Positions 54,062 to 64,000 of a DNA stretch of 64,000 nucleotides are shown here, piece after piece. The stretch is taken from contig JARBJD010000154.1 of NCBI GenBank assembly GCA_033064195.1, positions 106,136 through 170,135 of the forward strand. Reading direction: 5' to 3'. Origin of the DNA: Blattamonas nauphoetae (lineage: Eukaryota; Preaxostyla; Oxymonadida). How positions within the stretch are numbered: position 1 is the stretch's first letter; every line of letters starts with the position of its first letter. Both the position numbers and the translations under genes were made by a program. A model generated the notes under the pieces. The model saw only the letters and a program-made list of their open reading frames with translations, did not search any database and was not told the origin of the DNA.

Positions 54062-55830
54062 GTGAAATTGATTAAAGATAAGTATGTGTTCTTCGATGCC
54101 CAGAGTGCTTATGTGCCCTCGCCGTTGTTTTCGGAAGCACGCATGTTGCCGGAGCAATTGTCGAAAAGCTGTTGCCTCTGCGCGTCTCTCGAAAATGCAC
54201 TGGACGCTGTTCTGGCCGCTCTCCGCGGTCCGTCGGTGGATGGCACCGGAAAACCGGAGTTTGGGAGCTTTGGATTGCCTCTGCTGTTGTCGTTTGGTCT
54301 GCTGTCCCCTTCTCCACCACCGAACGTGGTGTCGCTGTTCGACGAGCTGGTTCAGCCGTTTCTGTCTTCTTTCCGATCGATGCTGTCGTTCTTTCACTCG
54401 TCGCTCGCTCTCTTCTCGCTGAACATGCCGTCGCTGGTATTCCCTGCTCTGCACTCGCTGAGCCGTCTGAACGCCACTGCTAGGTGTTGTGCATGGGGTT
54501 CTGGTAACGCCCTCGGAAACGCTGTTGCAGATGGACTTTCTACTGTTCTTGTCTGAACTGCAGACGGCGCTGATCAGTTTCGCTTCGTCGATCGAGTAAG
54601 ACGCGTCGCTTCGTGTTTCGCAGCCTCTTTCGGAGTTGGTGGAGGAGCGAGTTGTGGAGGAAGGCCTGCGTGCGATGTGTGCATTGGAGCTGTTTCAGTT
54701 TGTGTTGGCGTTGGATGGAGACAAACAGTCGGAGCTGTCGAAACTGCTGCACACCAACTCGATCTGCACGGAGTTCATTTTGCTGGCGAATCAGCTACTG
54801 ACTTCGCTGCACACGTTCTTCGAAGCGGACCGCTCTGTTGCCCCCACTCGCCACACCCACCCTTCCTCTCTGACTTCCGAAACCCCCGCACGCAGCCGCT
54901 TTGCTTGTTGATTGGATTGGGACAGGCTGTTCTCGACGAATGTTGTTCTTTCGGAAGGAGGAGCTACAATTGTTCGGATTGAGTTTGGGACGCTTCTCCA
55001 AACACTCTGCTGGTTTGTTCATCTGTCGCTGGTGATGCTGGACGATCTGATGCAGTCGTTTCTTCTGACGCTGTCGCCGTTCATTCCACACCCTCTCGCA
55101 ATTCTGGTGCCAACATTCGCACCTGAGCACGAGCCTCGCCAGATTGGGCCGAAGATCCGGCACTTCCTTCTGTCGCCGTGGGTGGAGACGGGGCGGAGTG
55201 GAGATGGATCAGAAAAGAGAAAGGGACTGGCATTCCCGTTGAGTCTGAGTGGAGAAGTGTTCACGACTGCGATTGTGTTGCTTCTGATACACAAAATCCA
55301 CCGAAAACGAACGAACCAGCGATTCTGGGCACGGATCTGCAGTAGCTGTTGTCCCCGTCGATGGATGTGTGCTGGCAGATGTGGCATCGGAAGAGAGGAG
55401 GCGTGCGACTTTGCGATTCTCTCGTTGTTGGACTGGACCACTTCGTAGATTAACTTCACATCCAACGGCACAGGACTTAAGTGGTGGAAAGTGTGGATTG
55501 GATTGTGGTGTTGGGGGAGGTGGTGGACGATGTGGTTTGTGGGAATGAAGTTGGAGAGCGCGAACTGAACGAGCTGTCCAAATTGAAGATCCCGTCGCTG
55601 CTCAGCCCTCTCTTCCCCATCACTCCCATCCACCACTCGCAGCCTCAGCCGCTCTGCCTGAAGTCCCTCGCTTCGTTTCTATCATCACTCGGTGCTGTTC
55701 ACAGATGAGGTTTTGTCGTCGCTGGCTCGGATTCTGCGCTCGCTGCTTGGGACGTTCGACAAGGAGTGGAGGATAATCGAGTCGAAATCCATTTTTGTGT
55801 GGACGTTGTTGCTCGCGGTGATTGGATGAG
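54062..55830 (+). CDS. Unrecognised, probably multi-exon helical protein
   Basis: A series of plus-strand frames (54062-54556, about 54625-54911, about 54935-55448, about 55490-55830) have coding-like composition, with Leu-rich amphipathic helices such as LFDELVQPFLSSFRSML, GLRAMCALELFQFVLAL and EVLSSLARILRSLLGTF. Exon joins could not be settled; stops separate the frames, and several have plausible GT..AG sites of about 30-50 nt. It may be one gene with the kinase downstream, a separate gene, or a decaying copy. No family recognised. Minus-strand frames here are probably shadows. Confidence 0.4.
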
Positions 55831-56479
55831 TGAGTTCAGATTAAAGGCGAAGTCCTTCGCATTGTCCAAATACTCTAGAGTCTTGTTCTCACCGAAATGT
55901 GTGTCTTCAAAGAAAATCAGGTTTGGTTGATTGAAGAGAGTGCGCCGCCTCTTTCAGCGGCTGTGTTCTTCCGAAAGATGCATCGGTGGAAACTGTGGTC
56001 GGAATAATGCGTTGAGATGCACCCTCCCTTCGTCCCTGCCTTGTTGTTTTCGAAAAGCGAGTCGAAGACACGGAGGACGTGAAACGTTCCACTATTGCTA
56101 AAACAATACCGCTCCCAGACAATGTCTGATCGGAGAACTGGCTGTTGAAGACTTGAATGAAGGTAATAGAATCAGCTGCTTGAAATGTCCGAGTTCGCGA
56201 GGCTCCATCCAGCGATGTGAATTCGGAGACGAACCAGTGTCTGGGATTTATCGTGAAGGAGAACAACTAAAACAGATAAGTCCAATTCTTGATAAGAAAA
56301 ACACATTCAGCCAGCGATGATTGAAGACGATCAAACTTCGAGATGGTAATGGAAAATGTAAGTGATATCGTGAATAGTCGTGTTGTTAATTGAGAGAAAG
56401 ATCTCAGGGGCAGATCCATCCTCCATGGCTCCCACGCAAACATTCGCTTCTCCGACGTGCTCAGTTGGAATAAGAGAGC
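55831..56479. other. Unassigned stretch before the NEK-like kinase
   Basis: Should contain the N-lobe of the kinase, but I found no glycine loop or lysine motif on the plus strand. Minus-strand frames (55907-56266 and 56267-56623) are open and not obviously shadows, but match nothing I know. Confidence 0.3.
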
Positions 56480-58125
56480 GTGTTTGTTGTGATTGAGTTT
56501 AGCAACTCGGGGGATGCGGGCCAGCTGATTAGGAAGCACCGGAAAGAGAACTACATACTCGTTGAATCGGTATGTCTCTGATATCGTCACTCTCTTCAGC
56601 GAATTTTGGATATCATCACACACATTTCTTTAACATTACGAGAACTGCACAAGCAGATAAGTTTTCATCGCGACATCAAATCAGAAATCGTGGATTTGAC
56701 GAGCCCTGGAGTGGCGAAACTTGGTATGGATGGTTCTCTCTTTCAATGTGGGGTGTGTGTCTAGGTGACTGGTGAGTTGCAGAATCTACGGCACTCGTTC
56801 AAAATGGCAACCACAAAAAAACAGGCACACTTTTCTACATGAGCCCTGAGCTTCTGACAGGCCAATTGTGTGTATCCTTGGCTTTTGATTCATTGTTCGT
56901 TAGTTCAGATACAACTCGAAAAGCGACATCTGGTCATTGGGAGTTCTGTGGTACGAGCTGGAGATGCTTCAAATTCCTGTCAACCCAACAAACATCCCGC
57001 AACTGCTGCAGAGGATCAACGATGGGGAGTTGGATGCGCTGCCTGCCCAAGACTGTGCTGTGATGAGCGATTTAGATGTAAATATCCTGGACATTGTTTG
57101 TTGTCATTGGTTCGTCATCTTGGCAGAATTCGAATGTCAGGCCAAGAACGGATGACCTTCTGCACGACTCAATTGTAGTGAATCTGATGAAGGAGTTTGT
57201 GACATATATGTGTGGACCTGGATTATCAGTGGAGGAACGTCAGTTTGTCTTTTTTGCTCGTTTTCTTGGATTACTCTCAGACAATCTGCACAACACATTG
57301 GGTCTGGCAGTGAATGGGACGATGACTGATCGTCGGGAGCTGACACAGGTGTTCGGGATTATCAAAACGATCTCGACCATTCAAGCGTCGATGAACCTGG
57401 TGGACCCGCACCATCATCGTATGATTCAGGATCATGAAGTATTCGGCACGCTTATCGGGATACTTGGAACACTGTCACGCGTTTGAGTCTCTGATGGAAA
57501 CACGATTCAACGATTCTGTGGCGAAACCGCAGTGCTTCTTCCCTCACACAGAAACTGACGAATACCTAACATTGTTCTGTATCGCCTTCTCCACCTTGGC
57601 GGCGCTGCCTGTTCTGCTCAAGTCGTCACCGGACCTCATTTCGTATGAACAGTTCGCACACATCTTAAACGCGATTCTTGTTCCTCTGCCTTGGCCTCTG
57701 CTCCTGACGACATATCAAGCAGATGCTCTTCTTATAATTGTGTGCTTCCAGGAACTTACGTGGCGAAGGAAAAGTTGTGAGAAGACAAATGCGGAAACAG
57801 TTGTACGTTGAGTTCGAATGCGCGAAGGCAATTGAGAATATTACAGAATTCATCACACTCAACCGTTCACAGCTGCTGAACGAGCATTCATCGCAGGCTT
57901 TAGTGATGATCTCGAAGTACAAGCCGCCTGGTGTGTCACTTGTCTCGTTTGAGCGTGTTTTAGGTGAAATGCAGATGTCCAGCGAACCTGAGCCGATATT
58001 GGACACGTATTTAGCGCCTCTTGTGCAAATGAAGCATCCCGGCGACTCTTTGTTGTTTCTCTCGTCGAATGTGGGTACAACATTGATTGCACTTATGAGA
58101 AGCGACTTGGCGGAATTAAGGTAGA
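56480..58125 (+). CDS. NEK-like protein kinase C-lobe plus helical C-terminal region, partial model
   Basis: Exons beginning 56480-56569 (VFVVIEFSNSGDAGQLI) and 56600-56723 (RILDIITHISLTLREL, then FHRDIKSEIVDL) give a kinase catalytic loop HRDIKSE with Glu in place of the usual Asn. Downstream come GTLFYMSPELL, then RYNSKSDIWSLGVLWYEL and RPRTDDLLHDSIVV, the end of the kinase fold. The DFG region is unclear: one splice choice reads GDW followed by a stop, another skips it altogether. A helical region follows, through 57483 and, after a probable 51-nt intron (57437-57487), SLMETRFNDSV to about 57700, and a last frame ending at 58125. The N-lobe was not found. It may be a pseudokinase or a degrading gene. 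Confidence 0.5.
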
Positions 58126-59261
58126 TATCAACATTCATTCTGCTTGATGATGCACATTTGAACAAAACAAGTGACGAAACTTGGAGAATTCGATGGTGAG
58201 ACTGCGCCGTCGAATCGGACAAATTTGCTGTTGTGTGGGTTTCTGAAGACCGGTCTTTCACAGATTATGGGCCATGGAATAATTTGAAGAGGTGTGCGAA
58301 CAATTTGGAGTTTTTTTTGATTTTTCTTTCCACTCGCTGTTTTATCGTTGTTGTTTGCTTGGTACTCATTTTTCCTTCATCCATCCAGTTCTCACAGCAA
58401 GCCCTCCTCACCGCCCTCTTCAACCTCCCCGCACCTGCGCCACCTCTCGCCCTTCATCGTTCGTGTTCGCGATTGTGTCACACGAGCACACTCACTCCAA
58501 CAAACAATCATCCCTCATCACACCATCCTTCCCTCCCTCGAACCTCTCCGCATTTCCACCTACTCATTCAAATCCACTCTACTCGCACCACATCCGACCC
58601 CTCGCTTCCAACTTGCCTCCACCACAGACTGGTGGTGTGTAATCAAAGGGAGAGGTTCTAATCAAGCGAACTCCATACTTCTTTGTTGACCAAACACCAC
58701 TCCTGTTTATCCTCACCCACCCCAAGCCTCACCACGCCGTTTCTGTCACTGTGACTCAGTCAGGCTTTTCACTTCAATTCGTCTCCCAAGATCCATTATA
58801 TCAGACGAAACACACTCAACAATCACGTTTACATTGCTTGGTGAATACCTCTCGCCAATTTCACCACTGTTGGTGTTCTAACCCTAACAACTTTTCGTTT
58901 TTATCCAAGACAATCTCTTGTCCGATATTTTTTTCCATCTTTTCATTATTTCGAGATGAACATTCAGAAAAAGCAAGAATTGAAGAGAAATCGACGAAAA
59001 TATGAAAGGAAAAGAATGGCCGGAAAGTCATGTACGGTGAAGAGAAACTGATTCAGACGGAACAAAAAAAACGACTCTGTGCTGTTATAATGACATTCAC
59101 ACTGTGGGAAGACAGTTGAGAGGACTTGTTGGAGCTGGGAAGTCGGATCATGAACATGGTAAGTGTGCTTCGCCATCGAAGTTGATGAGAGAGGGGGGCA
59201 GGAGATATGAGAGAGAGAGACGAAAAAATGATGGCAAGGACGATAATAGCATGTCATGGTG
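58126..59261. other. Weakly coding region after the NEK-like kinase
   Basis: A short frame near 58168-58284 (KLGEFDGETAPSNRTNLLL) and Pro/Ser-rich frames at 58390-58690 may be further exons. The rest is AT-rich. No product can be named. Confidence 0.3.
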
Positions 59262-60090
59262 TCAATTAGAACGAGTTGGATGACGATGAATGAGGATGCA
59301 GAAGCATCCCAAATTTAGTGAATAGAAATTAAACATCGACAAAAACCCTATGTCACAGCGAGAGTGAATTCCGTTGAGAGTGAGACTGTCTGAATCCTTG
59401 TCAGACTCGACAAATTGTTGCTCGCCAACGAAGCAGTGTGCACGGGTCTTCCCAGTGATCACAAGTTTCTTCAGCTCGTGATTTGCAAAGTCGCATTCGT
59501 TAATCATCCCCATGTCGTTTTCGAAACCCATTTCAGACTTCGTGACTTCAGTTCCGTGGGTGGGGAAGAGAGTGGAGAAAGGAGACGATTCCAAAGGTGG
59601 AGAGAATGAAGAGACTATGGAAGCGGTGTTATCGACAACAAGACATTTGGAGTTCATATCAATTCGTTGGAATGATAATGAGGGGAAAGACGATGGAGTT
59701 TTGGACAGTGACGTCTTCCCTGCTTCTGAAGATAGTTTGGCAAGACAAACATGTCCATGTGTCAATGTTATCCACAAAACAGCGGCAAGTGTGGACAAGA
59801 TTGAATTGCTGCTGGCTGGATTTGAGGCTGTGGGTTGTTTCGTTCTTTGATCCCACATCACTTGGTATTCCTTCAAATGCTGAAAATTCACTGCCTGCAC
59901 TGATGTCAATTCGCCTCACCGGCCTCCCTCCAACAGGACGATACCAAACGAGTTCATCGCTTTGACAGGTTGAAAAAAGGAATCCTTGCATCCACGCCAG
60001 CGAATTCTCCGATTTGTGTCCAGATGACGAGATGATGTGTAGAGGTGAGTAGAAGCGGAGACAGAACTGAATTCAACTCGGATGAGATGA
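59262..60090 (-). CDS. Possible minus-strand gene of unknown function
   Basis: Minus frames 59262-59909 (Ser/Thr-rich; contains KCLVVDNTASIVSSF, GTEVTKSEMGFENDMG and KLVITGKTRAHCF) and 59659-59991 (contains DELVWYRPVGGRPVRRIDIS) overlap and could join by an intron near 59850. Composition is more protein-like than the opposite strand, but the start is not identified and no family is recognised. Another minus frame (55907-56266) has a similar feel but no clear alignment. Confidence 0.35.
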
Positions 60091-60102
60091 GTTTTGGAGG
60101 AA

Positions 60103-61432
60103 TGGGATGGGTGGAAGGCGGAAGGAGGTGAATTTGTGATGAGTGGAGGGCGGAAAGAGGTCAATTTGCGATGAGTGGAGGGAGGAAAGAGGTCAATTTG
60201 CGATGGGTGGAGGGCGGAAGGAGGTCAATTTGCGATGGGTGGAAGGCGGAAGGAGGTCAATTTGCGATGGGTGGAGGGCGGAAAGAGGTCAATTTGCGAT
60301 GGGTGGAAGGCGGAAGGAGGTGAATTTGTGATGAGTGGAGGGCGGAAAGAGGTCAATTTGCGATGGGTGGAGGGCGGAAAGAGGTCAATTTGCGATGGGT
60401 GGAGGGCGGAAGGAGGTCAATTTGCGATGGGTGGAGGGCGGAAGGAGGTCAATTTGCGATGGGTGGAGGGCGGAAGGAGGTCAATTTGCGATGGGTGGAG
60501 GGCGGAAAGAGGTCAATTTGCGATGGGTGGAAGGCGGAAGGAGGTGAATTTGTGATGAGTGGAGGGCGGAAAGAGGTCAATTTGCGATGGGTGGAGGGCG
60601 GAAAGAGGTCAATTTGCGATGGGTGGAGGGCGGAAGGAGGTCAATTTGCGATGGGTGGAAGGCGGAAGGAGGTGAATTTGTGATGGGTGGAGGGCGGAAA
60701 GAGGTCAATTTGCGATGGGTGGAGGGCGGAAAGAGGTCAATTTGCGATGGGTGGAGGGCGGAAGGAGGTCAATTTGCGATGGGTGGAAGGCGGAAGGAGG
60801 TGAATTTGTGATGGGTGGAGGGCGGAAAGAGGTGAATTTGCGATGGGTGGAGGGCGGAAAGAGGTCAATTTGCGATGGGTGGAGGGCGGAAGGAGGTCAA
60901 TTTGCGATGGGTGGAGGGCGGAAGGAGGTCAATTTGCGATGGGTGGAGGGCGGAAAGAGGTCAATTTGCGATGGGTGGAAGGCGGAAGGAGGTGAATTTG
61001 TGATGAGTGGAGGGCGGAAAGAGGTCAATTTGCGATGGGTGGAGGGCGGAAGGAGGTCAATTTGTGATGAGTGGAGGGAGGAAAGAGGTCAATTTGCGAT
61101 GGGTGGAGGGAGGAAAGAGGTCAATTTGCGATGGGTGGAGGGCGGAAAGAGAGTCAATTTGCGATGGGTGGAGGGCGGAAGGAGGTCAATTTGCGATGGG
61201 TGGAGGGCGGAAAGAGGTCAATTTGCGATGGGTGGAGGGCGGAAGGAGGTCAATTTGCGATGGGTGGAGGGCGGAAAGAGGTCAATTTGCGATGGGTGGA
61301 GGGCGGAAGGAGGTGAATTTGTGATAAGTGGAGGGCGGAAGGAGGTCAATTTGTGATGAGTGGAGGGCGGAAGGAAGTGAATTTGTGATGGGTGGAGGGA
61401 GGAAGGAGGTGAATTTGCGATGGGTGGAGGGA
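60103..61432. repeat. 32-bp minisatellite, about 41 tandem copies
   Basis: A G-rich unit of 32 bp beginning GATGGGTGGAGGGCGGAAAG repeats without interruption apart from one 2-bp insertion near 61149. Variants cluster: AAAGAGG versus AAGGAGG, and TCAATTTGCG versus TGAATTTGTG. The TGAATTTGTG variant recurs at 60129, 60321, 60545, 60673, 60801 and 60993, that is 6, 7, 4, 4 and 6 units apart, showing block duplication. The unit has no stop in any plus frame, so long ORFs (for example 60715-61356) arise automatically; they are not treated as genes. Confidence 0.95.
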
Positions 61433-61694
61433 GAGTGAGGGTATAATCAGGTCGAATGGAGGGCGAGAGGGGGAAAAATCAGGTCATTTGCTGATGAGTG
61501 TGGGGAAGGGAGAGGTGAAATGTCAACAAGTTGAGTGATGTGAGGAGCGAATCAGGTTGGTTGAATGTCTTTCCAGGTGATGACACAGACTTGTGGGCCA
61601 TGGAAGGCAGATTTCTCAGTAATCCTTTCGTCCCCCCAATATACATTCTTGCAAAACTCATCCATTTTCAACCCCATCATATCTTCTCTTAATC
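61433..61694. other. Decayed minisatellite edge
   Basis: Degenerate GGAGGGAGAGTG-like repeats fade into unique sequence. No gene seen. Confidence 0.5.
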
Positions 61695-63369
61695 ATGGAA
61701 ACTTATACCACGAAACCAAAATCGACTATCAGCACGCACGGGAAGGAGATTTACGACCTTCTCGTCAAACAATATAGCGACTATCCAGCAGCACCTCTCA
61801 TCAAAGCTCTGGATAGTCGTCATGAACTCATACCAATCAAGGAGATAGTTCTGGCTTATTACAATAGTTTGTCTCTCTTTTCTCTCAATCTTTCTCTCTT
61901 TAGATAAATTCACTTCACTTTGTTCGTCTTTGTCTCATTTACATCGTGAAATGAGAAATAAAGACGATAAGGTGAAACTAATGCAGTGTGTCTCCCAAGT
62001 GTTGTCACTTGGCGAGACCCAGGCTGCCGGGTTCGACGTCGAGGAGGGGCATACAATTATGCCCGCTCCCGATTCGACAGAATCGGTGGGAGACCTCGAA
62101 ATCCCACTCGACGTCGACCAGCGTCAAAACAGGTTACCGCTCATTTTTTCACTTTTTTCATAGAAAATCAACATACAAGAAGATACTGAATTAATGAAAG
62201 CAATTCACGAAAACACATCGCCAAGCTGCGAAAATCAAGCCAGACAGTCACGAAAGGAGAAAAAACAGTCCAACTCTCTTTTCTCTTATTTCTCTCTTTT
62301 CCTAATCTCATAGAACCATCAATCCTTGATTCAATCAACGAAGAGGACATCACTTTCCTCCTCACTCCTTCACAAGCATCATTCGCTTCCATTCCGAATA
62401 CACCTTCAACCAATAGTGTCCCAACTCAAAACAAAATTCTGAAATCCGGCTTCTCGAATCAACGAAGAAGGATTTACACCGCAAACTCGTTGAACAGGGA
62501 AAACAAACATGTCATATTCTTCATTTTGCAACAAAACAAAAAATTCTACAAAACCAAAAGAACAGACCTTTGCTCGATTTGTGAGCGAGGGAAATATCTG
62601 CAAAAACAAGAAACATTAAAATCACAAAACAAAAACTCACACAAAAGAAGAAAATGAATTAAAACAATTGAACAACACAAAAATAGCAGAAACACAAAGA
62701 AAGTTTTACAATACTTCCACTTCATCCATCGACGATAACTCTTTAGTTATCGTGATGGATTTTAAAGAAAATTGGCACTTGCCAATCTCAAACACCCAAA
62801 TAGGTCATGATTTCTATTCACAAGTTTCAGTTTCTCATTTGTGCATTACGTGTTTCACTTCACAAAATTCTGTTATTTCAAAACACATCACAACTTTATT
62901 TCACCAGTGCTTTCGCACGACCACCGTTTCGTTCAAGAATGTCTTTCCGATTTATTTGCACTTCCTTCATATCATTCCAAATCACATGTCACTGTATTTT
63001 CGGACACTGGTCCACATTTTCGGAACCAGTTCGTCCTTGGTTTCTTTTGGCTTCCTTAAACCCTCTTTTTCAGAGAAGAGGGTGTGTTACTCTTTCTTCG
63101 CCGAGCAACACGGCAAGAATTGTTGCGACTCCGAGTTCGGAGTTCTTACAAATTTAGTTTCCACTCACCTCACAACACCCATCCGCTCCTCGGATGACCT
63201 TTTCAATTTCTTTGACAGCCAAACTGGCTCTCTTAATTCATCCGAAAGGAATACTTTCCATTCTTTTCACGGAAGTCTGCCATTTTTCTTAAATCATTAT
63301 TCTCTATTTTTAGACATGAGGTCTTTCCAGAAGACCATAGTTATTTTAGGGTCACCATTACTAGGATGA
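61695..63369 (+). pseudogene. Decayed DDE-type transposase of a eukaryotic element
   Basis: The N-terminal piece METYTTKPKSTISTHGKEIY runs to 61907. A Cys-containing piece TDLCSICERGKYLQKQE lies near 62565-62615. The catalytic part then begins SLVIVMDFKENWHLP (first Asp, frame of 62668), shifts frame to HVTVFSDTGPHFRNQFVLGF (frame of 62841, second Asp) and returns to FFAEQHGKNCCDSEFGVL at about 63092 in the first frame. The order MDFKEN, then SDxGPHFR, then ExHGKxxxDxxFG is the pattern I know from uncharacterised transposase-like proteins of many eukaryotes; I cannot name the superfamily with confidence. At least two compensating frame changes imply decay, unless introns explain them. Confidence 0.6.
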
Positions 63370-64000
63370 AGGATTGTTTGGGATTTTACGCGATGGCACT
63401 TCGCTCACCGGAGCACCTGTTATTATTGATTTCTCATCATTTTCATTTCTTCTTTCCTATTCTCAGAAGAGGGCAGAGACAACAGGGTGAGGAAGATTTT
63501 TGAGAAGGAAGAGGTGGAAAGAGAGGAGGAGCGCGGATTGAGTGCAGAGTTGGGTGAAGACATCTTTTCGTTTTCATATTTGGATTCAGTGACAAACTCC
63601 TCTAATCATTCTTCTGTTATTCCTTCAACTCCTACTGTTCCTTTCCATTACGATTCTCCTAATTCTCCCATTCTTATTTCTCCTCCAAGCTCTCCTATTC
63701 TTTTCATTCTGATTCATTTTCACCTCACCTTTTCATCATTCTAAAATAACTACCACCTCACCATTCCATACCTGGCTTATCCTGCCAGGCCTTTTGGCCG
63801 AACAGGGCTAGCCTAGTACCTTTTATGGCCCTGTGTCCGTACTAGGTTCACAGCAGGACTTGGAATGCGTGAGGACAACACTCAAACTCTTAGTTTTCAG
63901 TACCTTTCCTTTCTTAACTTGATTACTTTTCATTTTATCAAACTTTTCAACAATATCAAGCATCATTTATTCCTCTTGTCATTTCTTCTCTTGTAGTTGC
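63370..64000. other. Right edge: low-complexity ORF and a palindrome-rich segment
   Basis: A frame at 63487-63744 (MRKIFEKEEVEREEERGL, then Ser/Pro-rich) may belong to the decayed element. Bases 63775-63860 contain nested inverted repeats, including AGGCC-TTTT-GGCCG and CCTAGTAC/GTACTAGG. No gene is supported after that. Confidence 0.35.

Noticed and set aside
55907-56623. Minus-strand ORFs as a confirmed gene
   Set aside because: Open and of reasonable composition, but no start, splice sites or family match, and a plus-strand kinase begins within the right part.
60143-61356. Minisatellite ORFs of up to 213 aa as a repeat protein gene
   Set aside because: All three forward frames are open because the 32-bp unit lacks stops; no start context, introns or unique flanking domain supports translation.
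60103-61432. CRISPR-like array
   Set aside because: Units abut with no spacers, the genome is eukaryotic, and the period is constant at 32 bp.
63775-63860. U2 snRNA gene (the GGCCTTTTGGCC stretch recalls its 5' end)
   Set aside because: The branch-point-pairing GUAGUA and the Sm site are not found at the expected positions, and the inverted repeats explain the resemblance.
1-64000. Alternative genetic code with TAA or TAG read as glutamine
   Set aside because: PEPC, UFM1, UFL1, IFT56 and Yip1 are all rebuilt at expected length with no internal TAA or TAG, and they end at ordinary stops.

Overview
The window looks like nuclear DNA of a flagellated, unicellular eukaryote. The signs are spliceosomal introns, mostly 26-75 nt, with GT/AG ends; a tRNA-Ser with a long variable arm; an intraflagellar-transport gene; the UFM1 ubiquitin-like pathway; Yip1, protein kinase, deubiquitinase and Pho80-type cyclin genes; and eukaryotic DNA transposons. 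The standard genetic code fits every gene reconstructed here. Tiny introns, a proteobacterial-type PEP carboxylase and many divergent coiled-coil or low-complexity genes would suit an excavate/metamonad protist such as an oxymonad, but this placement is inference.

Layout. 1-1.45 kb: 3' part of an extended-PHD-finger gene. 1.7-4.3 kb (-): PEP carboxylase. 4.6-7.7 kb (-): UFL1, head-to-head with UFM1 (7.7-8.1 kb, +). 8.1-8.46 kb: unrecognised small gene. 8.4-10.6 kb: IFT56. 10.8-11.5 kb (-): cyclin. 11.7-12.5 kb: Yip1/YIPF5. 12.6-14.1 kb: seven-exon coiled-coil gene. 14.2-20.5 kb: unrecognised 2,070-aa protein. 20.6-21.2 kb: four-TM protein. 21.3-23.1 kb: two more cyclins. 23.2-26.6 kb (-): proline-rich unknown. 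26.8-35.5 kb (-): protein kinase, zinc finger, USP peptidase and giant coiled coil, probably one fused gene. 36.5-37.8 kb: membrane pseudokinase. 38.0 kb: tRNA-Ser(GCT). 38.2-40.8 kb: LRR fused to an XK-related-like membrane protein. 40.9-42.8 kb (-): coiled coil, divergent from a 73-aa membrane protein. 43.4-44.9 kb: basic disordered protein. 45.4-51.2 kb: a complete hAT transposon with transposase, terminal inverted repeats and a perfect 8-bp target duplication. 51.25-52.2 kb: dead mariner. 52.2-60.1 kb: AT-rich repeat debris, weakly coding stretches and a NEK-like kinase. 60.1-61.4 kb: 32-bp minisatellite. 61.7-63.4 kb: a decayed DDE transposase.

The first 44 kb is gene-dense, with intergenic gaps often of 20-250 bp and several divergent pairs. 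The last 19 kb is an accessory, transposon-rich region. The clearest functional grouping is UFM1 beside its E3 ligase UFL1, sharing a 59-bp intergenic region. Several long genes begin AT-rich and intron-rich and become GC-rich and intron-poor further 3'. Exon boundaries were placed by hand from splice sites, reading frame and family similarity, and were not confirmed with transcripts.
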